The position numbers and the translations under genes were made by a program. The notes under the pieces were generated by a model. That model was not told the DNA's origin. It searched no databases and saw only the letters and a list, made by a program, of their open reading frames with translations. From positions 8,116,140 to 8,180,139 of the forward strand of contig NC_079384.1 in the NCBI RefSeq assembly GCF_021018895.1: DNA of 64,000 nucleotides. The letters run 5' to 3'. Of this stretch, positions 26,901 through 39,539 are shown one piece after another (within the stretch, counting starts at the first letter, position 1; each line of letters opens with the position of its first letter). The stretch is from Seriola aureovittata. Taxonomy: Eukaryota; Chordata; Actinopteri; Carangiformes; Carangidae.

Positions 26901-28669
26901 TGTGTAAATACAGAAATAATTAATATTACAGGAAAATGAGTCCTGTTACTCTGTAAATTAAGGGTGAAAATGTTGCCAGTGTTTCACAGGATTTTGTAGT
27001 TATAAATGAAACAGTGGCTGGTTATCTGAGCTTCGTAATCAAAGCTTTGCTGTTGAGATTGGCTTGGAATGAAGGAGCAGTGGGTGGTGCAGACATACGG
27101 TAAGCAAAGTGGAATCATATCCATATTACATGGATAAACTCTGTGGCTGTATATGGTGAAAAGAAGTAGTGCCTGGTTATGTTTCTGGGATAAAAATAAA
27201 AACGGCCTAGATTAGATCATTCAAATAAAAATTAGCCCAGGGTCAGATGCAGAAAAGAGGAATTAAAATAGTGCAAAGCAGCATTACGAGCAATGCACAA
27301 ACAACCCGAGCAAATCCTGTCACATTCACTAACACAGGACAGTCGGTGTACAAATTAGTTGAAGGGGTTTGAAAGGCTCAACACGCTTCCCACAGTCTTG
27401 GCCTGTAACAGCTCCAGCGGTCTCTTCCACTATGACAGCCCCTTATATTATGTTACTGTCAGTTCAGTGATTTAGATCCAAACTGGGTCAAAGTGGACAG
27501 ATGTCACCACAGGGGTGAAGGACAGAAGGCAACTATTTATGAGAAAGTAGTGTTCACCCAAAAGAGTCGAGTGTGAAGTTTTATGGGAGGACATATATTT
27601 TCTTAAGAATATAAAATATATATGCACTGAGGTTTCAGGTTCACTGTTTACGTTCGCCTATGAAGTTGGCTTTTGCTAAAAAGCATGAAAAACTTCCATG
27701 TAATATTCCACAAATATGAATAAAGTCATAATAATGTAATAACAATGCATTAATGATAACAGTGTGAAAGTTGTATTAAAAGTGCCTACAGTGATCTACT
27801 TTTAACCACATTAGAGTATATGACACGGGTCAGTTACATGTAAACTAAGTCATGTCATCCATACAGCACCGTACATGCAACAGCACTATTCACTTATGAA
27901 CCTGCTGCAGTTACTTTACCACTGCTGCGTCTGGAAGTGTTCCAGTTTACTCAATAAGATGGCACTTTCTGGGCTGATGTCATGAACATACTGACCCTGA
28001 TGATATCATAGCAGCTGACTATGTGATTATTTATGGCCTTTTGAACATTCTTTATAGACAGACAACAAGGAAGCAATGAGGGAAAATGTCTGTCATTATG
28101 CGCACCCTACCTACTGGTTTAGCAAATACACTTTAAAAGGCATTAGGAGTGAATCATTTGCAACACGGGACAACAGTGAGCAGCATTGTCAGAATTATTA
28201 ATTGAGACTTAGATTTTTTTTAAATCATATTTTAAAGGATTTGGTTTGTTTAGCTGCAACATTTAGATGTTTTCATCTGCTTGTATCTTGGCATGTTTTA
28301 CCTACTCTTATCTTGTCTTCAAAGCCAAAATCAATTTTTTTTTTCATCAGATCATCATTCTCATTGTTTTTTAGCATGCACTACATAATGAATTGATCTC
28401 AAACAAACACCAAAATACAATAATTGTTACAAAATAAAAATCTAAATCTGAAAATTACACTTTCTGCAGCGCTTCAATATCTGCAACATTCTCAAATATT
28501 TTGAGTATTATACATATTTCAAGCAAATATACTGTAACAAATTAAAAACCTCCAACCAAACCAAATTCAAGCATCAACTCTGGCACTGAAACCCAGTCTC
28601 CAGACTATTTACAATGAATTATGCTTTCACAAAAAGTATCTGCATACCTGCAGGGACTGGCTCAGGCAT
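7217..28669 (-). CDS. mybpc2: Myosin-binding protein C, fast skeletal type, 34 exons, 1158 aa
   Basis: Exons 5'->3' on the minus strand: 28648-28669, 24590-24628, 23957-23974, 23412-23435, 22512-22535, 22353-22373, 21559-21579, 18100-18123, 16621-16689, 16353-16501, 16104-16221, 15944-15992, 15649-15708, 15356-15525, 14976-15108, 14144-14268, 13889-13994, 12726-12892, 12148-12313, 11933-12039, 11805-11834, 11512-11654, 10536-10695, 10338-10442, 9951-10139, 9695-9829, 9335-9502, 9162-9250, 8726-8921, 8494-8633, 8213-8372, 7945-8081, 7523-7709, 7217-7242. They sum to 3477 nt with matching phases throughout. Domains: N-terminal extension 1-64, Ig C1 to about 176, M-motif 177-269 (contains [12 protein letters not shown]), Ig C2-C5 270-648, Fn3 C6-C7 649-847, Ig C8 848-942, Fn3 C9 943-1042, Ig C10 1043-1158. 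The protein sits on sarcomere thick filaments, binding myosin and titin through its C-terminal domains and modulating cross-bridges through C1-M-C2. The fast type is indicated by exon 11805-11834 (IKIDYVPRQ), the C10 piece AVNELG, no C0 domain and no cardiac-type C5 insert. Teleosts carry mybpc2a and mybpc2b; I cannot say which this is. Confidence 0.95.
10208..10258. repeat. (AT)n then (AG)n compound microsatellite
   Basis: About 36 bp of AT repeat runs straight into about 15 bp of AG repeat, in the mybpc2 intron between exons 9951-10139 and 10338-10442. Confidence 0.9.
11680..11729. repeat. (AG)n microsatellite
   Basis: A roughly 50-bp AG-rich run with a few AAAG interruptions begins about 25 bp upstream (in transcript direction) of mybpc2 exon 11512-11654. 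On the transcribed strand it reads as a TC run and may serve as part of the polypyrimidine tract of that acceptor. Confidence 0.85.
14848..14962. repeat. (GT)n microsatellite, slightly interrupted
   Basis: A GT run of about 115 bp with two interruptions near its right end, 14 bp from the donor side of mybpc2 exon 14976-15108. On the transcribed strand it is an AC repeat just inside the intron. Confidence 0.93.
16290..16350. repeat. (TC)n / (AC)n low-complexity tract
   Basis: TCTC repeats followed by a short ATAT and ACAC stretch fill the left end of the mybpc2 intron between exons 16104-16221 and 16353-16501. They directly abut the donor of the latter. Confidence 0.8.
16690..18099. other. 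mybpc2 intron, no recognisable feature
   Basis: 1.4 kb of AT-rich intron between exon 16621-16689 and the first micro-exon. I see no exon in phase and no identifiable repeat. The open frame at 17377-17691 has no gene-like sequence. Confidence 0.6.
18100..24628 (-). other. mybpc2: Cluster of seven symmetric micro-exons of mybpc2 (N-terminal extension)
   Basis: The exons are 24590-24628 (39 nt), 23957-23974 (18), 23412-23435 (24), 22512-22535 (24), 22353-22373 (21), 21559-21579 (21) and 18100-18123 (24). Each is a multiple of three, starts in phase 1 and ends with a single G before a good GT donor. Any subset can therefore be skipped without losing frame. Encoded pieces include [36 protein letters not shown] and AQTNHAEE, all Ala/Pro/acidic. 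Most have pyrimidine-rich acceptors. For 18100-18123 I chose the acceptor TTTTTCCCAG because the nearer AG would give 19 nt and break the frame. Inclusion in mRNA is inferred, not shown. The 39-nt exon is the least certain (donor GTATAT). Confidence 0.78.
18124..21558. other. mybpc2 intron with an unidentified older segment
   Basis: A 3.4-kb intron. Around 19440-20400 the base composition is more even than its surroundings, and a 128-codon open frame runs on the minus strand at 19439-19825. It has no splice context and no family I recognise. It may be an old mobile-element remnant, but I found no terminal repeats. Confidence 0.4.
24629..28647. other. First mybpc2 intron, about 4 kb
   Basis: AT-rich sequence between the ATG exon and the 39-nt exon. 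I scanned it for further small exons with phase 1 ends and found none convincing. It is a plausible place for muscle enhancers, but no single site can be supported. Confidence 0.5.
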
Positions 28670-28726
28670 GGTTATTCCTGTGTCTTCGCTTTGCTTCAAG
28701 AAGACTGAGGGCTTGTGGTGCTTATT

Positions 28727-28736
28727 CCTTTTATTT
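28727..28736 (-). promoter_or_regulatory. Possible TATA-like element of mybpc2
   Basis: AAATAAAAGG on the minus strand lies about 60 bp upstream of the mybpc2 ATG (28667-28669). It resembles the TATA variants of some muscle genes and would give a 5' UTR of about 30 nt. An upstream non-coding exon cannot be excluded, so this is tentative. Confidence 0.3.
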
Positions 28737-29578
28737 CTCCCCTCTCTCTCTGTTATTCAAAGCTCTCCTGGCACTCAAGTCACCCACACCCTCCAGTGAG
28801 CGAGGCGCGCAGAAGAGTCTGACGAAACCCTCGAGGAGTTCAAGAAGAGAAGCGCTCAGAGTGAGAGCGTGATAAGGTGAAGAGACAAGAGAATGAGGTG
28901 GCGCTGAAAGAGGTCTTACTCATTTATGATGAGATTAATGGACTGACTAAACCTGTTGACTTCTAGTGTTAACTGGAGAAACACAGAATATAGTAAGATG
29001 ACCAACAACTGCCCCAATTTTTGACACTTTATCTGGCACCTTGTGGTGTCAAACTAATCTTTCAGTCATCCCCTCTCATACACACATTAAGCAGGATCAA
29101 CAAGTATTTGCAAATCATTTTTGTGGTGCCTTTAAATACATATCTTACACTTGATACTATTCTAGATGTGCTGGGTTGGCTGTACGAGTGAATGAAAGAA
29201 AATGCAGACGCAGACAACTAAGTATTTGAATGTTAATTTAACATGGAGCTGCATTATCGGATCAGACATTCAACAGATTTTAATTCAGCAGTATTTGCAT
29301 CCATTCTTTAATTAGGGAGTAAGTTAAACTGATGTTGCTAATTTTACAATCATATGAAACCACCACTGTTAAAAATTGACCGACCTACAACCTTCAATTC
29401 AAGGGCAACTGGACTTGGACATGGAAACAGCGAGACTGGGTGTGTCCAAAGCTAACAGAACTACTCTACCAGACCTAAAACTAAATCCAAAACTCACAAA
29501 TTAACATATATTGTTTAATTAATTGGTACCAAAAAACAACCACAACTACAATTACTGCCTTGTGGTTGTATGCCATGT

Positions 29579-30020
29579 TTGGTCACAGTGATCTTTGACC
29601 ATCATAATCTAATCAGTTCATCTTGTACCAAATTTGAAGAAATTCCCTCAAGATGTTCCTGTGGTATCGCATTCTCAAAGCTAAAAACGTGTTTTGTGAG
29701 GTCACCATGACTTTGACCTTTGATCACCAAATTCTTATCAGTTCATGCTTGAGTCCAAGTGAATGTTTGTGCCAGATGTAATGAAATTCCCTCCAGGCGT
29801 TCCTAATATATCGTGCTCACAAGAAGGTGACGTCACCATGACCTTTGATCTTTTTCCACCAAAATCAAATCAGGACATCTTAAGTCAAAGTGAAAGTTTG
29901 TACCAAATTTGAAGAAATTCCCTCAAGGTGTTATTGAGATATTGTATTCATGCGAATGGGACACACAGACAACCTGAAAACATAATGCTTCTGCTACAAA
30001 TGTCGCCAGCATGGAGGCAT
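29579..30020 (+). repeat. Degenerate tandem repeat, about three units of 120-130 bp
   Basis: The phrases CTTTGA-CCA/TCACCA, TCAGTTCAT, TACCAAATTTGAAGAAAT and CCCTCAAGRTGTT recur starting near 29580, 29708 and 29838. The block ends with GACACACAGACAACCTGAAAAC and an ATGGAGGCATAAAAA tail, broken here by spacing changes. I recall similar phrases being common in percomorph genomes but cannot name the family with certainty. Confidence 0.7.
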
Positions 30021-33000
30021 AAAAATGACAATTCGCCCAATAACATTTGATATTTGTGGGGTCCTGTGACTGTTTCTTAGCTGAGTCTCTAATGGTTGCC
30101 TAGCAGCTGGTTTGGATAGAACAACACTAGCTGTTTCTGGTCTTTATAATAAGCCAAGCTAACCGTCTGCTGGCTGTAGGTTCTTATTCATCATAGAGAC
30201 ATGAAAGTGGAATCAAGCATCTCCTTCAACAAGAGAAGCAAGAAAGCAATAGTGCATTTCCTAAAATTTCAAAAAAATTCCTTTAAATAAAAGTATCAAT
30301 GTAAAATACTACATCACAAGAGTCCTGCACTCAAAATCATGTGTAATCAGCAAATAAAAGTAAATGTATTTAATATGCGAATAAATACTCACTGTGATAT
30401 TATCCTGTTATTGGATTATTGATGCAGTCATTCAGAAGTAGGATTTTACATTTGGTTGAGCTGGAAATCATTTTAAATACAATACATATCTTTAAGAATG
30501 CATCATATTTTATTAGCTGACCATATGTTTTGTGTATAATGTTTATCAGCAACAAGTAACTATGTCTGTCAAATAGATATAGTATAAAGAAAAGTAACGT
30601 GGAAGCACTCAAGTAAAGTACAAATACTTAGTTACATTCCACCCCTTCTTCTTGGTTTCCAAATGGAGCCCTCATTCCTCTAAGGTCCTATTTTAGCACA
30701 AAGACTGCTGAAAGCCCGACTTGCTGTACATGGTCAGCTGGCCAGTCAGTAACAGTGTACTTTTATAATGTTACCCTACGCAGCAGTGTCAGCCTCCTGG
30801 TCCCTGGCATCTCGTGGCAAGGATTCAAGTCTTCTGCATGTCTTCATAATCTGTCGTCATCTCCTCCTTCATTTATCAAAAATGTGCTTGCGTCAACAGC
30901 TGGAGCCTCTGTGGAGACAAGACCCCTGCTGTTGGGGTCAAAGTGTGAATCTGTGAGAGGGGGCAGGCATGTCAGTCTACAGGGACCACCAGACGGGTGT
31001 ATCTGTAGCTGAAGTGGTTGAAATATCTCTCATAAAAAAAGAGAAGTGATAGAAAGAGAGAGGAAGATTGGCAGGGCAGGAGAAATATGACTATAACCTA
31101 CTGTGCTACTACCATAGGAACACAAGTAATGGAATGCAACTAAGTATATTTACTACTAGTACTGCTACTGGTACTGTATTTAAGCTCAGTTTCTAAGATG
31201 TCTGTAATTCACTGGAGTATTTCCATTTTATACTACAACATTTTAGGGGGAAATGTTTTACTCCATTATATCAATGTATAGTTACAGCTACTGGTTACTT
31301 TACAGCCAGAGGTTTTATATAAAGAAACACACGATCAATTTGTAAAATATGATGTATTACAGATGAAACTGTCTAACAGTATATAAGGTATAGATGTACT
31401 ATGGCTAGGACATTGAAATATTTTGCAGATTTACTATTACCATCAAGATTGTGCATGTAAGGCTTTTAAATGTATTTTTTATAGTATGATATTGTTACTT
31501 TAACTACAGTAAACGACCTGAACACTTCTTCCAACACTGAAAGAATGTACGATAAAATGTGAAATCTTGAATCTTTGGGTAATACACTCACTACACTTTC
31601 TTGTTTAGATTTATATGAGAAGATTGATGTCCGGCCATGTCGGTGCGTTAAGAAAGGAGCTGGAGCAGAGCTATAAAGTGACGAATGGTAAACATATAAG
31701 AAGTAGGGAGAGTAATTTGAAATAATCCTGATAAAGAAAATGGAATCACATAAAAAGTTTAGTGAACGCGAGTGTATGTGGGTAAAGAAAGAGAGACAGA
31801 TGGGGAAGGGCAGTGTGTATATCCAGTTTCTCACAGAGCATTTGAACAGTTTAGCTTCTCAAAAAATATTTGAAATTGTGATGAGATAAAGATTCATTGG
31901 CAACATGAAAATAACTCTTCCCCAGTCAGCATCCTGTGTGTCTAATGTGATTAGTCAGTGATTAGTCCAGAATCTGTGAAGATACAGTTTAATGGAGTGT
32001 CTGCATAGTACAAATTTAAATTGAATTTAACTGAAAATTTGTTTTGCATGGTAGGGATTCTAGCTGATGTAGTATTTTCGAAAGAAATGCTGAAATGTCC
32101 ATTTCAGGCCTGTAGCATTTAACTGACAAAACCCAGGAGAAGGAGGCACAGGTACAGTTTGCATCCTGCATTGGGAGCCTGAGGATGCTCACTTCATTGC
32201 TTCTCATTAGTGCTTTTAAGTTTTCTCCAATCTCTTTTATACATTTCTTCTTTCATATTTCACTAGGTTGATCTAGACAGGCTAGACAGGTTGTAGGCTG
32301 TATTGTGGACATTTCAAGTGACAGATTTTGGTGCTCAGATTTCCTCTTTTCATCTACTCTCTCTCCCCCTTGGGTTGTGTTTATTCCTCCACCCCTCTAA
32401 TCCTACGATTCATATTCATGCCTGCCACAGCAAATCTTAAAACAGACATTTTATCAAGTTTGCAGCTGATTCTGGGATTTCATAGCATCTTCCAGGAGAA
32501 GAAGTTTACAGTCTGCATCCAAATCCACTTGACAATCTGATAATGGAATTGAATTGGAGGGAAAATACAAATGCACTCTTTCACTAATAATAATCTTCAG
32601 AGACAGCCACAGAGATAATTTACAGGGAAGTATTGCAGTTTTTATTTTCCTTACAGAAAATGAAATCTTTTAACATCTGCTTAAATTATGACCTTGTTTC
32701 AGCAGATGTTATTGCATTAGCTGTGCATACTGCAGTAGTTGAGGACAGCTTTGTGAGTAACTCCAGTATGCTTACAGCTCTGAGCTACACTCAAATAAAT
32801 GAAAACTGTGAGAGTCATATGGTGAAAGATGAACTTTTTTTTTGACTCACAGAGGAACCGATAGTCTCTGACTGCTTCATCACATTGGATAAACTTCAGA
32901 GCAGAGGGACTAGAGTCTTATTTATTACCTCTGCAATTAGATGGCTTAATTTAAACATGAAATTCAATAGCAGTACAGAGCCTGTATACTGCAACAGCTT

Positions 33001-36000
33001 GGTAATTTACACTAAAGACTGACCAATTATTGCACTGCGTGGTGGGCAAAATAGGTATAAAAAGTTGATTTGTGCTTATAGTATTGTATTTTTCTTTCTG
33101 TGCTCTAGGACTGTTTTTTATTGTGTGTATTATTTGTTCATTGTGTGATTTCACTTGTAAATGGTTTCTGCAAACCATAATTCCTTTATGGCAAATAGTT
33201 TAGCTAGAATTAGTGAGCTATAATGGTGTTATGTTTAAATATGAAGTATCCATAAACTGTACACCCTGCCATGACTTAAGGGAGATTGAACCACATCTAC
33301 ATTTAATACATTTTTAATTGGATTTTCTACTTGGAATCGGTTTTATACCAATATTTTCATAGAACCAGATCAGACAGACAATCAGTCATCTGGAGGATAA
33401 TGTTGAATTGTTGTAATGTTTTTTCACTTGAGGAAGCATCTGTTTTCATCAGACCTGTGTGGCAAGATTTTGATGCGGAAAATCATTGGTGAATTAGCAT
33501 GGCTAATGCAAAAGTGAATGTCTTCGATTTTATTCCAATAAACGAATGCATATAATACTGAAAAAAGTGTATCTTTAATCCTATACTTTACATATAAAGT
33601 TAAAACTATTCAAAGTCAGCGTAGAACAAAAAGCACAGTAACTAGTCGTAGCCCTCTGTGCATTAATCCTAAATTAATGCATGACACTATGGCTCCATCT
33701 TGTGGACATATCAAGAAGTTCCATCAAGTTCACAGAGGAAGAACTTCATTCAACAACTACTCTTAAGTTGATGTGCTCATCATGTTTTTAAAAATAATAA
33801 TGAGGTTTAAAATTGATAATCAAAGATGTGAAGTGAACTGTCCTTTGTAGTTGGGAGAGAAATGCAAGTAGTAAAACTGCATAGTTAAAGGCTTCGTTCC
33901 TGTCACACTGTAAATTTTGGAGCATTTTAGATAAAAAACATAACACATATAGTGTTAAAGACCCCCTCCAATGAAAATCAAGTTGTTAACCTTGTTGACA
34001 TGTTCATATTGTGTTTTTAAACAATACAAGACATATCATGAGCGAAATAAGCACTTAATGCTATCGCTGCATATTTCCACCTTGGAATTGAAGTGAACCA
34101 ATGACAGTTTCATACAAATGTACACAGAAAGTCATGGACATGATGTTTTTATGCCTTACTATACTTTGTCTTTCTTTTCACTTTTTAGGCCTTACGATGA
34201 CATTTTTTCATTTTTTTGCCATATGTTTTATTATGTTATATTGTAGTACGTTGTGTTTTTTACTTTTTGTGCCATAGTATAATATGTTTTTTTTTAGTGT
34301 AGTATGTCGGTTTTTTTTCACTTTTTATGACTTGTGGGTTTTTTTTACATTTTATACCTTACTATAGCCTACTATGATGTTTTTTCACTTTTTTTGCAAT
34401 ACTATACTATTTCGTTTTTTAATTATTTTCCAATAGCATAGTAGGCTATGTTGTTTATTTCATTTTCACCAGACAGAGAGTTATGGGTTTGAGCCCTGCC
34501 TGCCTTTTACTATGACTTGTCATTTTTTTCACTTTTATGCCATAGTGTAGTATGTTGGTTTTTTTTGACTTTTTAGGACATGTCATTTTTTTCACTTTTT
34601 AGGCCTTACTATACTACTTTTCACTTTTATTGCCGTAGTATAGTTTGTCGTTTTTTCATTTTTTATGCCTTAGTATGGTATGTCGTATTTTTCCACTTTT
34701 TATGCCATTGTATAGTATGTCATGTTTTTTCATTTTTTAGGCCTTAGTATACTATGTCGTTTTTTCACTTTTTATGCCATAGTATAGTATGTCGTTTTTT
34801 TCCACTTTTTAGGACTTTTCATTTTTTTCACTTTTTAGGCCTTACTATACTATGAGGTTTTTTCTCTTTTTTGTCATAGTATACTATGTCGGTTTTTTTT
34901 CTTTTTTAGGACTTGTCATTTTTTTCACTTTTTAGGCCTTACAATACTATGATGTTTTTTCACTTTTATTGCCATAGTGTTGTATGTAGTTTTTTTCACT
35001 TTTTACGCCATAGTATAGTATGTCGTGTTTTTTCACTTTTTAGGCCTTACTATACAATGACGTTTTTTCACTTTTATTGCCATATTATAGTATGTAGTTA
35101 TTACACTTTTTATGCCATAGTATAGTATGTCGTTTTTATCACTTTTTAGGACTTTTAATTTCCTTCTCTTTTTAAGCCTTACTATACCATGACGTTTTTT
35201 CTCTTTTTTTTGCCATAGTATAGTATGTCATTTTATTCACTTTTTACGCCTCACTATATTCTGACATTTTTTCACTTTCTTGCTTTACTTGCTTTACTTT
35301 GTTGTTTTTTTCCACTTTTTAGGACTTGTCATTTTTTTCACTTTTTAGGCCCTACCATACTAAGACGTTTTTTCTCTTTTTATGCCATAGTATACTATGT
35401 TGTTTTTTTTTCACCTCTTAAGACTTGTCATTTTTTTTCACTTTTTAGGCCTTACTATACTATGATGTTTTTTCACTTTTATTGTCATAGTATAGTATGT
35501 AGTTTTTTCCATTTTTATGCCTTACTATACTATGACGTTTTTTCACTTTTATTGCCATAGTGTAGTATGTAGTTTTTTTCACTTTTTACGCCATAGTATA
35601 GTATGTCGTGTTTTTTCACTTTTTAGGACTTGTATTTTTTTTCACTTTTTAGGCCTTACTATACTATGACGTTTCTTCACTTTTTATGCCAAAGTATAAT
35701 ATGTCGTGTTTTTTCACTTTTTTTGCCATACTATACTATGACGTTTTTTCTCTTTTTTTGTCATAGTATACTATGTCGTTTTTTTTTATTTTTTAGGAGT
35801 TGTTATTTGTTTTACTTTTTAGGCTTGACTATACAATGACGTTTTTTCACTTTTTATGCCATAGTATAGTATGTCGTTTTTTTTTTTACTTTTTATACAA
35901 TAGGATATTATGTTGTGTTTTCTCACTGTTATAAGGTGCAGTGGTTAGAACTGCTGTCCCACAGGTCATGGGTTCAAGCCCTGCCTGTGGAAATTCTCTA

Positions 36001-36130
36001 TTGATTTAGCATATTCTCCCTTTGCGTTACCTTTTATGTTTTAATTTACTATCAAGTTTTTATGCCTTCCTGTACTAAGTCATTTTTTCACTGTCTTGGC
36101 CATAGTATAGTATGTCATTTTCTTCCACTT

Positions 36131-38173
36131 TTTACGCCTCACTATACTATGACGTTTTGTCATTTTTATGCCAAAGTATAGTATGTCGTGTTTTTTCACT
36201 TGTTTTTGCCATACTATACTATGACGTTTTTAATCTTTATGCTATAGTATAGTGTAACGTTTTTTTTTTTTTCACTTTTTAGGACTTGTCATTTTTTTCA
36301 CTTTTTAGGCCTTACTATACCATGCATTTTTTCACTTGCCGTAGTATATTATGTTAGCTTTTTTTTTCACTGTCACAATGGTGCAGTAGTTAGAACTGCT
36401 CTTCCAGAGGTCATGGGTTCGAGCCCTGCCTGGGGCTGTGTTGATTTTTTCACGTCTTAGGCCCTAATATACTATGTCGTTATTTCACTTTTTATGCCAT
36501 AGTATAGTATGTCGTTTTTTTTTCACTTTTGATCCGATAGATTCATGTTAACCTTTCTTTCACAATGGTGCAGTGGTTAGAACCATTGTCACACAGTCGG
36601 GGGGCCAGGGGTTCAAGTCCTGCCTGGCGCCAGTCTCTATTGATTTCGCATATTCTCCCTATGCATTACCTTTTATGTTTTAATTTACTATCAAGTTTTT
36701 ATGCCTTCCTATACTAAGTCGTTTTTTCACTTTTTTGGCCATAGTATAGTGTGTCATTTCTTTCCACTTTTTAAGATTTGTCATTTTTTTCACTTTTTAT
36801 GCCTTACTATACTATGACGTTTTTTTCTCTTTTTATGCCATAGTATAGTATGTCGATTTTTTCACATATGTTGTTATTTCACTTTTTATGGCATAGTATA
36901 GTATGTCGTTTTTTTCCACTTTTTAGGACTTGTCATTTTTTTCACTTTCTAGGCCTTACTATACCATGACGTTTTTTTTTCATTTTTTATGCCATAGTAT
37001 AGTATGTCCTTTTTTTACTATTTATGCCATAGTATAGTATGTCGTTTTTTTCACTTTTTAGGACTTTTAATTTTCTTCACTTTTTAGGCTTTACTATAGT
37101 ATGAAGTTTTTTCACTTTTTTTATCATAGTATAGAATGTCATTTCATCCACTTTTTACGCCTCACTATACTATGACGTTTTGTCACTTTTATGCCAAAGT
37201 ATAGTATGTCGTGTTTTTTCACTTTTTTTTGCCATACTATACTATGACGTTTTTAATCTTTATGCTATAGTATAGTGTAACGTTTTTTTTTTTTTCACTT
37301 TTTAGGACTTGTCATTTTTTTCACTTTTTAGGCCTTACTATACCATGACGTTTTTTCACTTGCCGTAGTATATTATGTTAGCTTTTTTTTTCACTGTCAC
37401 AATGGTGCAGTAGTTAGAACTGCTCTTCCAGAGGTCATGGGTTCGAGCCCTGCCTGGGGCTGTGTTGTTTTTTTCACGTCTTAGGCCCTAATATACTATG
37501 TCGTTATTTCACTTTTTATGCCATAGTATAGTATGTCGTTTTTTTTTCACTTTTGATCCGATAGATTCATGTTAACCTTTCTTTCACAATGGTGCAGTGG
37601 TTAGAACCATTGTCATACAGTCGGGGGGCCAGGGGTTCAAGTCCTGCCTGGCGCCAGTCTCTATTGATTTCGCATATTCTCCCTATGCATTACCTTTTAT
37701 GTTTTAATTTACTATCAAGTTTTTATGCCTTCCTATACTAAGTCGTTTTTTCACTTTTTTGGCCATAGTATAGTGTGTCATTTCTTTCCACTTTTTAAGA
37801 TTTGTCATTTTTTTCACTTTTTATGCCTTACTATACTATGACGTTTTTTTCTCTTTTTATGCCATAGTATAGTATGTCGATTTTTTCACATATGTTGTTA
37901 TTTCACTTTTTATGGCATAGTATAGTATGTCGTTTTTTTCCACTTTTTAGGACTTGTCATTTTTTTCACTTTCTAGGCCTTACTATACCATGACGTTTTT
38001 TTTTCATTTTTTATGCCATAGTATAGTATGTCCTTTTTTTACTATTTATGCCATAGTATAGTATGTCGTTTTTTTCACTTTTTAGGACTTTTAATTTTCT
38101 TCACTTTTTAGGCTTTACTATAGTATGAAGTTTTTTCACTTTTTTTATCATAGTATAGAATGTCATTTCATCC
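36131..38173. repeat. Direct duplication of an approximately 1.02-kb block inside the array
   Basis: About 36131-37152 and 37153-38173 are nearly identical, including the same two tRNA-like segments (at 36368 and 36558, then 37390 and 37580), with only small indels. The high identity points to a recent tandem duplication. Confidence 0.85.
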
Positions 38174-39539
38174 ACTTTTTACGCCTCACTATACTATGAC
38201 GTTTTTTCACTTTTTTGAGATACTATACTACGTTAGCTTTGGTCACTGTTAGAACCATTGACACACAGTCTGGAGGTCATGGGTTCAAGCCCTGCCTGTG
38301 GCCATTCTCTATTGATTTAGCATATTCTCCCTATGCATTACCTTTTATGTTTTAATTTACTATCAAGTTTTTATGCCTTCCTGTACTAAGTCGTTTTTTC
38401 ACTTTTTTGGCCATAGTATAGTATGTCATTTCTTTTTGCTTTTTTTGCCACAGTATAGTGTGTCATTTTCTTCACTTTTGAGTTTGAGTTTTTTTCCACT
38501 TTTTAAGATTTGTCATTTTTCACTTTTAGGCCTTACTATACTATGACGGTTTTTCTCTTTTTATGCCATATTATAGTATGCTGTTTTTTTCCACTTTTTA
38601 AGATTTGTCATTTTTTTTACTTTTTATGCATTACTATACTATGACGTTTTTTCTCTTTTTATGCCATAGTATGGTATGTCGTTTCTTGCCACTTTTTAAG
38701 ACTTGTAATCTTTTTCACTTTTTATGCCTTACTATACTATGACGTTTTTTCTCTTTTTATGCTATAGTATAGTATGTCGTTTTTTTCCACTTTTTAAGAT
38801 TTTTAATTTTTTTCAAATTTTATGCCATACTATACTATGACGTTTTTTCTCTTTTTATGCCTTTTTATGCCATGGTATAGTATGTCATTTTTTTCACTTT
38901 TTAGGCCTTACTATACTATGACGTTTTTTCTCTTTTTATGCCACAGTATAGTATGTCGATTTTTTCACTTTTTACACCTTACTATACTATGTTGTTATTT
39001 CACTTTTTATGCCATAGTATACTATGTCATTTTTTTCCACTTTTTAGGACTTGTCATTTTTTTCACTTTTTAGGCCTTATTATACTATGACGTTTTTTCT
39101 CTTTTTATGCCATAGTATAGTATGTCGTTTCTTTCCACTTTTTAAGAGTTGTAATTTTTTTCACTTTTTAGGCCTTACTATACTATGATATTTTTTCAGT
39201 TTTTATGCCATATTATAGTATGTTGTTTTTTCCCACTTTTTAAGATTTGTCATTTTTTTCACTTTTTAGGCCTTACTATACTATGTCGTTTTTTTCCACT
39301 TTTTAGGAATCTTAATGTTTTTCACTTTTTAGGCCTTTTTATGCCATGGTATAGTATGTCATTTTTTTCACTTTTTATGCCTTACTTTACTATGACATTT
39401 TTTCACTTTTATTGCCATAGTATGATATGTCGTGTTTTTTCACTTTTTATGCCATAGTATAGTATGTCGTTTTTTTCCACTTTTTAGGACTTGTAATTTT
39501 TTTCACTTTTTAGGCCTTACTATAGTATGAAGTTTTTTC

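Larger units (their letters stand above)
28670..34140. other. Intergenic spacer upstream of mybpc2
   Basis: 5.5 kb without a supported gene. It is AT-rich with short spurious open frames. The only structure I recognise is the degenerate tandem repeat at about 29579-30020. Confidence 0.6.

Noticed and set aside
7217..28669. Slow (mybpc1) or cardiac (mybpc3) identity
   Set aside because: There is no C0 domain and no C5 insert as in the cardiac type. The IKIDYVPRQ exon and AVNELG in C10 fit the fast type better than the slow type, although the micro-exons recall mybpc1.
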